Source of the DNA: Micromonospora coerulea
Lineage (GTDB): Bacteria; Actinomycetota; Actinomycetes; Mycobacteriales; Micromonosporaceae
Assembly: GCF_016598485.1 (NCBI RefSeq)
Contig: NZ_JAEMUW010000006.1
Span: 1-64,000 of the forward strand
Length of the DNA stretch: 64,000 nucleotides
Direction: 5' to 3'
Positions 60,912 to 64,000 of this stretch are shown in pieces (positions within the stretch are counted from its first letter, which is position 1; each line of letters begins with the position of its first letter). The translations under genes and the position numbers were made by a program. Under the pieces are notes generated by a model. The model made no database searches. It was not told the origin of the DNA and saw nothing but the letters and a program-made list of their open reading frames with translations.

Positions 60912-62059
60912 AGCCCCGTCACCCCGGCCTGGGCGCGCAGGTCGGCGACCACGCCGGGCAGCTCGGCGAGGAACCGCTCGACGTCCGCCTCGGTCGTCTC
61001 CCGGTGCAGCGACACCCGGACGTTGCCGTGCGAGAGCACCCCCATCGCCTCCAGCACGTGCGACGGCCGCAGCGTCGACGAGGTGCACGACGAGCCGGAG
61101 GAGACCGCGAAGCCGCGCCGGTCCAGCGCGTGCAGCAGCGCCTCGCCGTCGACGTACAGGCAGGAGAAGGTGACCAGGTGGGGCAGCCGGTCGACCGGAT
61201 CGCCGACCACCTCCACGTCCGGCACCTCGGCCGCCACCCGGACCCGGATCCGGTCCACCAGCGGCGCCAGCCGGGTCGCCTCGGCCGCCGCGTCGGCCGC
61301 CGCCGCGCGCAGGCTCGCCGCCGCCGCCACCACCGCCGGCAGGTTCACCACCCCGGGGGTACGCCCCGACTCCCGCTCGTCGGTCGGGAAGGGCGACTCC
61401 CAGCGGGTGCCCTTGCGCACCACCAGCAGCCCCACGCCGGGCGGCCCGCCCCACTTGTGCGCGCTGGCGGTCAGCACGGACCACCCGGCCGGCAGCGGCA
61501 CCCGGGCGATCAGTTGCGCCGCGTCGACGTACAGCGGCACCCCGGCGTCGGCACAGGCGGCGGCCGCCGCCGGTACCGGTTGCACGGTGCCCACCTCGTG
61601 GCTGGCGCCGATCAGCGCGGCGAACGCCACCCCGGGGGCGGCCACCGCGGCCGACCAGGCGGCCAGATCGAGCCGGCCGGACCGGTCCACCGGCACCGGG
61701 ACCGCCGTGCCGCCGGCGGCGACGTGCCGCTCGGCGGCGTGCAGCACCGCGGAGTGTTCGATCGCCGAATGCACCAGGGCCGTACCGACCCGTCGGCGCC
61801 CGGTGACGCCGCCGAGCACGGCGGCGTGCGCTGCGGTCGTACCGCTGGGGGTGAAGGAGAGCTCGTCGGCGCGGACGTCGAGGGTCTGCGCGGCGGCCTC
61901 GCGCGCGGCGTCGAGCAGTTGGCGGGCCCGGCGGGCCTGGGTGTAGAGCTTGCCGGGGTCGGCCCAGCCGTCGTCCAGCGCGGCCAGCAACGCCTGCCGC
62001 GCGACCGGATGCAGCGGCGCGGCGGCCGCGGCGTCGAGGTAGACCGGGGATGCGCTCAC
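60908..62059 (-). CDS. Cysteine desulfurase (class V aminotransferase fold)
   Basis: PLP enzyme that takes sulfur from cysteine and passes it to a carrier. The 383-residue protein starts MSASPVYLDAAAAAPLHPVARQALL, has FTPSGTTAAHAAVL, the PLP Lys in LTASAHKWGGPPGVGLLVV, and the catalytic Cys in SSGSSCTSSTLRPSHVLEAMG; the long Cys-loop is IscS/NifS-like. GTG 62059 and GTG 62065 are both possible starts. Coupled downstream to a TusA-like carrier by a 4-base overlap; the divergent ctaC gene shares its 169-bp promoter region. Confidence 0.92.
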   Translation of the reverse strand: MSASPVYLDAAAAAPLHPVARQALLAALDDGWADPGKLYTQARRARQLLDAAREAAAQTLDVRADELSFTPSGTTAAHAAVLGGVTGRRRVGTALVHSAIEHSAVLHAAERHVAAGGTAVPVPVDRSGRLDLAAWSAAVAAPGVAFAALIGASHEVGTVQPVPAAAAACADAGVPLYVDAAQLIARVPLPAGWSVLTASAHKWGGPPGVGLLVVRKGTRWESPFPTDERESGRTPGVVNLPAVVAAAASLRAAAADAAAEATRLAPLVDRIRVRVAAEVPDVEVVGDPVDRLPHLVTFSCLYVDGEALLHALDRRGFAVSSGSSCTSSTLRPSHVLEAMGVLSHGNVRVSLHRETTEADVERFLAELPGVVADLRAQAGVTGL

Positions 62060-62228
62060 GAACACCCACGCTATCGCGTCGGTATGCCCAAGATCTCCCC
62101 GATGGGGGCGGACAGTGACCCCAACACGGTCAGGCCCGTCATGGTCGAGTAATCTGCGACCGTCGGTGACGCCTTTGCCGTCGGTGCTGACAAACAACCA
62201 CCGCGGCGCGCTAGGGAGGCAGGACCAG

Positions 62229-63197
62229 GTGGTCGCAAGGAGTTCGGAGGTACGGCCGACGGCCGTACGGCACAGCGCTTCCCCGGGAGCCGGTGGGCGC
62301 CGGCGGCGTGGTGCTGGTCGAATCGCCGGGCTCGGTCTCGGCGGAGCGGCGCTGCTGGTTCTGCTCACCGGCTGCAACGTCGGTAAGACGTTCGGTGGCT
62401 TCGGGTGGCCGCAGGGCGGCATCACCCCCGAGTCGCACCGGATGTACGACCTGTGGATCGCGTCCTGCATCGCGGCGCTCGCGGTCGGCGTGTTCGTCTG
62501 GGGCCTCATCTTCTGGTGCGTGATCCGCTACCGGAAGCGCGGCAACCAGCTGCCGGTGCAGACCCGCTACAACCTGCCGATGGAGTTCCTCTACACCATC
62601 GCGCCGATCCTGATCGTCTCCGTGCTCTTCTACTACACGGCGGTCGTGCAGACCGACGTGAACAGGACGACGAAGAACCCCGACGTCACGGTCGAGGTCA
62701 TCGCCTTCAAGTGGAACTGGCAGTTCAACTACCGCGACGGCCAGGGCCGCGACGCCAACACCGTCGCCTCGGTCCTCGGCACCAGCGAGGTCATCCCGGT
62801 GCTCGTCCTGCCGGCCGGCAAGTCCATCCGGTTCGAGGAGCAGAGCCGGGACGTCATCCACTCCTTCTGGGTGCCGGAGCTGCTGTTCAAGCGGGACGTC
62901 ATGCCGGGCAACATCCGCAACACCTTCGAGGTCACCAGCCTCGACCAGGAGGGCGCGTACGTCGGCCGCTGCGCCGAGCTGTGCGGCAGCTACCACGCCT
63001 TCATGAACTTCGAGCTGCGCGTCGTCTCCCCGGAGAAGTACGACCAGTTCCTGGCGGTGAAGAAGGCCGGCAAGTCGACGCAGGAGGCGCTCAAGGCGAT
63101 CGGCGAGCCCGAGTACGCCACGGAGACCGTGCCCTTCAAGACGCGGCGCAACACGGCCAACTTCAACCCGGGCGCCACTGCCGGCGCGGGAAGCTGA
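62229..63197 (+). CDS. ctaC: Cytochrome c oxidase subunit II
   Basis: Copper-containing subunit of the aa3-type oxidase that passes electrons from the bcc complex to subunit I. 322 residues. A lipoprotein-type start (basic N-terminus, LLVLLTGC with lipobox Cys), two membrane helices (IASCIAALAVGVFVWGLIF and FLYTIAPILIVSVLFYYTAV), then the CuA domain with GRCAELCGSYHAFMNF (Cys-x3-Cys-x3-His-x3-Met), WNWQFNY and SRDVIHSFWVPEL. GTG 62229 follows GGGAGG. TAATCT at about 62149 could be a -10 box. ctaF follows after 10 bp. Confidence 0.96.
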   Translation: MVARSSEVRPTAVRHSASPGAGGRRRRGAGRIAGLGLGGAALLVLLTGCNVGKTFGGFGWPQGGITPESHRMYDLWIASCIAALAVGVFVWGLIFWCVIRYRKRGNQLPVQTRYNLPMEFLYTIAPILIVSVLFYYTAVVQTDVNRTTKNPDVTVEVIAFKWNWQFNYRDGQGRDANTVASVLGTSEVIPVLVLPAGKSIRFEEQSRDVIHSFWVPELLFKRDVMPGNIRNTFEVTSLDQEGAYVGRCAELCGSYHAFMNFELRVVSPEKYDQFLAVKKAGKSTQEALKAIGEPEYATETVPFKTRRNTANFNPGATAGAGS

Positions 63198-63207
63198 GGG
63201 ATCCGGC

Positions 63208-63633
63208 ATGAAGACCGAGTGGCGAATCTTCCTGATCATCGCGACGTTCCTCTTCGGCGCCGCCGTCCTCTACGGCGCCTGGACGTACGGTGACGGCGGC
63301 CGGGTCGAGTGGGTCGGCACCGTGGCGCTGCTGCTGTCCTTCCTGCTCTGCTCGATGTGCGGCGGCTTCTTCTGGTTCGTCTCCCGCCGCATCGACCTGC
63401 GCCCCGAGGACCGGCCGGACGCCGAGATCGCGGACGGCGCCGGTGAGGTCGGCTTCTTCAGCCCGGGCAGCTACTGGCCGTTCGGGCTGGCGCTGGCCGC
63501 CGCGATCGCCGGCCTGGGTCTGGTCTTCTGGCAGTTCTGGCTGTTGGGGGTGGGCCTGGTGGCGGTCATCTTCGCCGTCTGCGGCCTGCTCTTCGAGTAC
63601 TACACCGGCACCCGCCGCACCGCCGAGCACTGA
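63208..63633 (+). CDS. ctaF: Cytochrome c oxidase subunit IV (actinobacterial type)
   Basis: A 141-residue membrane protein: MKTEWRIFLIIATFLFGAAVLYG, a second helix (WVGTVALLLSFLLCSMCGGFF), PEDRPDAEIADGAGEVGFFSPGSYWPFGLALAAAIAGLGL and a last helix pair. This is the CtaF subunit found in the actinobacterial bcc-aa3 supercomplex, not the proteobacterial subunit IV. Located 10 bp after ctaC in the usual order; ctaD and ctaE lie outside the window. Confidence 0.95.
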   Translation: MKTEWRIFLIIATFLFGAAVLYGAWTYGDGGRVEWVGTVALLLSFLLCSMCGGFFWFVSRRIDLRPEDRPDAEIADGAGEVGFFSPGSYWPFGLALAAAIAGLGLVFWQFWLLGVGLVAVIFAVCGLLFEYYTGTRRTAEH

Positions 63634-63648
63634 GCTCACCGGCTTCTT

Positions 63649-63689
63649 CGAACGGCCCGCGTCCTCGCCGGACGCGGGCCGTTCGGCTT
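63649..63689 (+). terminator. Terminator after ctaF
   Basis: CGAACGGCCCGCGTC pairs perfectly with GACGCGGGCCGTTCG (15 bp, 7-base loop), followed by GCTTTCT. Confidence 0.9.
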
Positions 63690-63857
63690 TCTCCCCCCAC
63701 ACGGCGATCGGCGGGGGGATGGCTTGATCCACTCCGCTTCGGCGGTGTGGTGGGGTCGGCCGAGGCGGGTTCGCTGGCGCGCTGAGCGAGTGGCCTTGGG
63801 TCGAGGAAGCGGCCCGGGTCCGGCGACCGGCCCGGGGTCGGGCCGACCGGCTCAGGG
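63690..63857. other. Intergenic stretch with no feature seen
   Basis: About 170 bp of repetitive GC-rich sequence, including a ggcccgggtccggcgaccggcccggggtcgggccgaccgg-like region, here only noted as self-complementary tracts. I found no gene or clear signal in it. Confidence 0.4.
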
Positions 63858-64000
63858 TCAGGCGGCTCGGCGGTGGGGCGTCGACCGACCGGGACGCCGG
63901 GCGTGAAGGCGCGGGGCGCGGAAGGCGAACGTGGCGATCAGCAGGGCCGTGCCGCAGCCGACGCAGACCAGCTCGGGGCAATCGACGCCGTGGCCGTCGA
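63858..64000 (-). CDS. Partial small protein with two close Cys residues
   Basis: The C-terminal 46 residues of a minus-strand frame that continues beyond the window: DGHGVDCPELVCVGCGTALL, a short hydrophobic part, then a basic tail RRPGRSTPHRRAA and stop at 63858. The Cys-x4-Cys-x2-Cys pattern could bind metal or be coincidental. The start is outside the window, and I do not recognise the protein. Confidence 0.4.
   Translation of the reverse strand, partial: DGHGVDCPELVCVGCGTALLIATFAFRAPRLHARRPGRSTPHRRAA

Noticed and set aside
63690..63857. Possible regulatory RNA in GC-rich self-complementary sequence
   Set aside because: No conserved motif or terminator pairing beyond ordinary GC-rich complementarity.

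Overview
The window is a stretch of high-GC actinobacterial chromosome. Gene content and order (glnA, RDD protein, DUF4191, lipA/lipB, sucB/lpd, pepA, gcvT, ctaC/ctaF), many GTG starts, a GlnR-type operator and a CtaF-type oxidase subunit point to an actinomycete. Micromonosporaceae (for example Micromonospora) is my best guess; that placement is inference from gene content, not from a search.

Region 1-5,000 is an accessory zone. It holds an intact IS5-family element with a -1 frameshift signal (712-1660), an ankyrin protein, and an Imm8-type immunity gene and small membrane gene lying between two 129-bp direct repeats exactly 1,041 bp apart. Both repeats end in the same anticodon-loop sequence, CTCATAAT. 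The second repeat runs directly into the displaced 3' half of a tRNA-Met gene. About 520 bp further on, facing the other way, lies the 3' half of a tRNA-Phe gene with its own terminator, then a truncated IS transposase fused to the C-terminal end of a tyrosine integrase. This reads as the debris of two tRNA-targeting integrative elements, one of which left a small att-flanked cassette.

Region 5,000-17,800 is mostly core metabolism: glutamine synthetase behind a four-half-site GlnR box, a small RDD protein, DUF4191, a large AAA/LuxR regulator, a GT-C membrane protein, lipoyl synthase, an archaeal-type aspartyl-tRNA synthetase preceded by a well-formed T-box leader, NAD synthetase, a VOC protein and octanoyltransferase.

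Region 17,800-31,000 is more variable: a second GT-C-like membrane protein, a secreted PHB-depolymerase/esterase, a TIGR01777 epimerase, an aldo/keto reductase-MerR pair with a perfect 20-bp operator, a DinB protein, a two-gene module with an unusual cytosolic or membrane-anchored metzincin protease, an F420-type oxidoreductase, a hemerythrin-like protein, LtrA, and a TetR-SDR pair with operator palindromes.

Region 31,000-46,000 carries lpd-sucB (2-oxoglutarate dehydrogenase E3 and E2), pepA, gcvT, a DUF2314 protein, cobS and a fused cobU-cobT, a Ser/Thr kinase gene broken by a frameshift and a nonsense codon, a site-2 protease gene and an aldo/keto reductase. Lipoate synthesis (lipA, lipB) and lipoate users (sucB, with gcvT and lpd of the glycine cleavage system) thus sit within about 25 kb.

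Region 46,000-64,000 has a 1,543-residue proline-rich WG-repeat protein, a three-gene DUF990-type ABC exporter operon, DUF3043, murA, nadA, glycerate kinase, erpA, a PfkB-family kinase with an overlapping P-loop kinase, a cysteine desulfurase-TusA pair, and ctaC-ctaF of cytochrome c oxidase. Several convergent gene ends share bidirectional hairpin terminators. No CRISPR array, rRNA gene, intact tRNA gene or biosynthetic gene cluster was seen.
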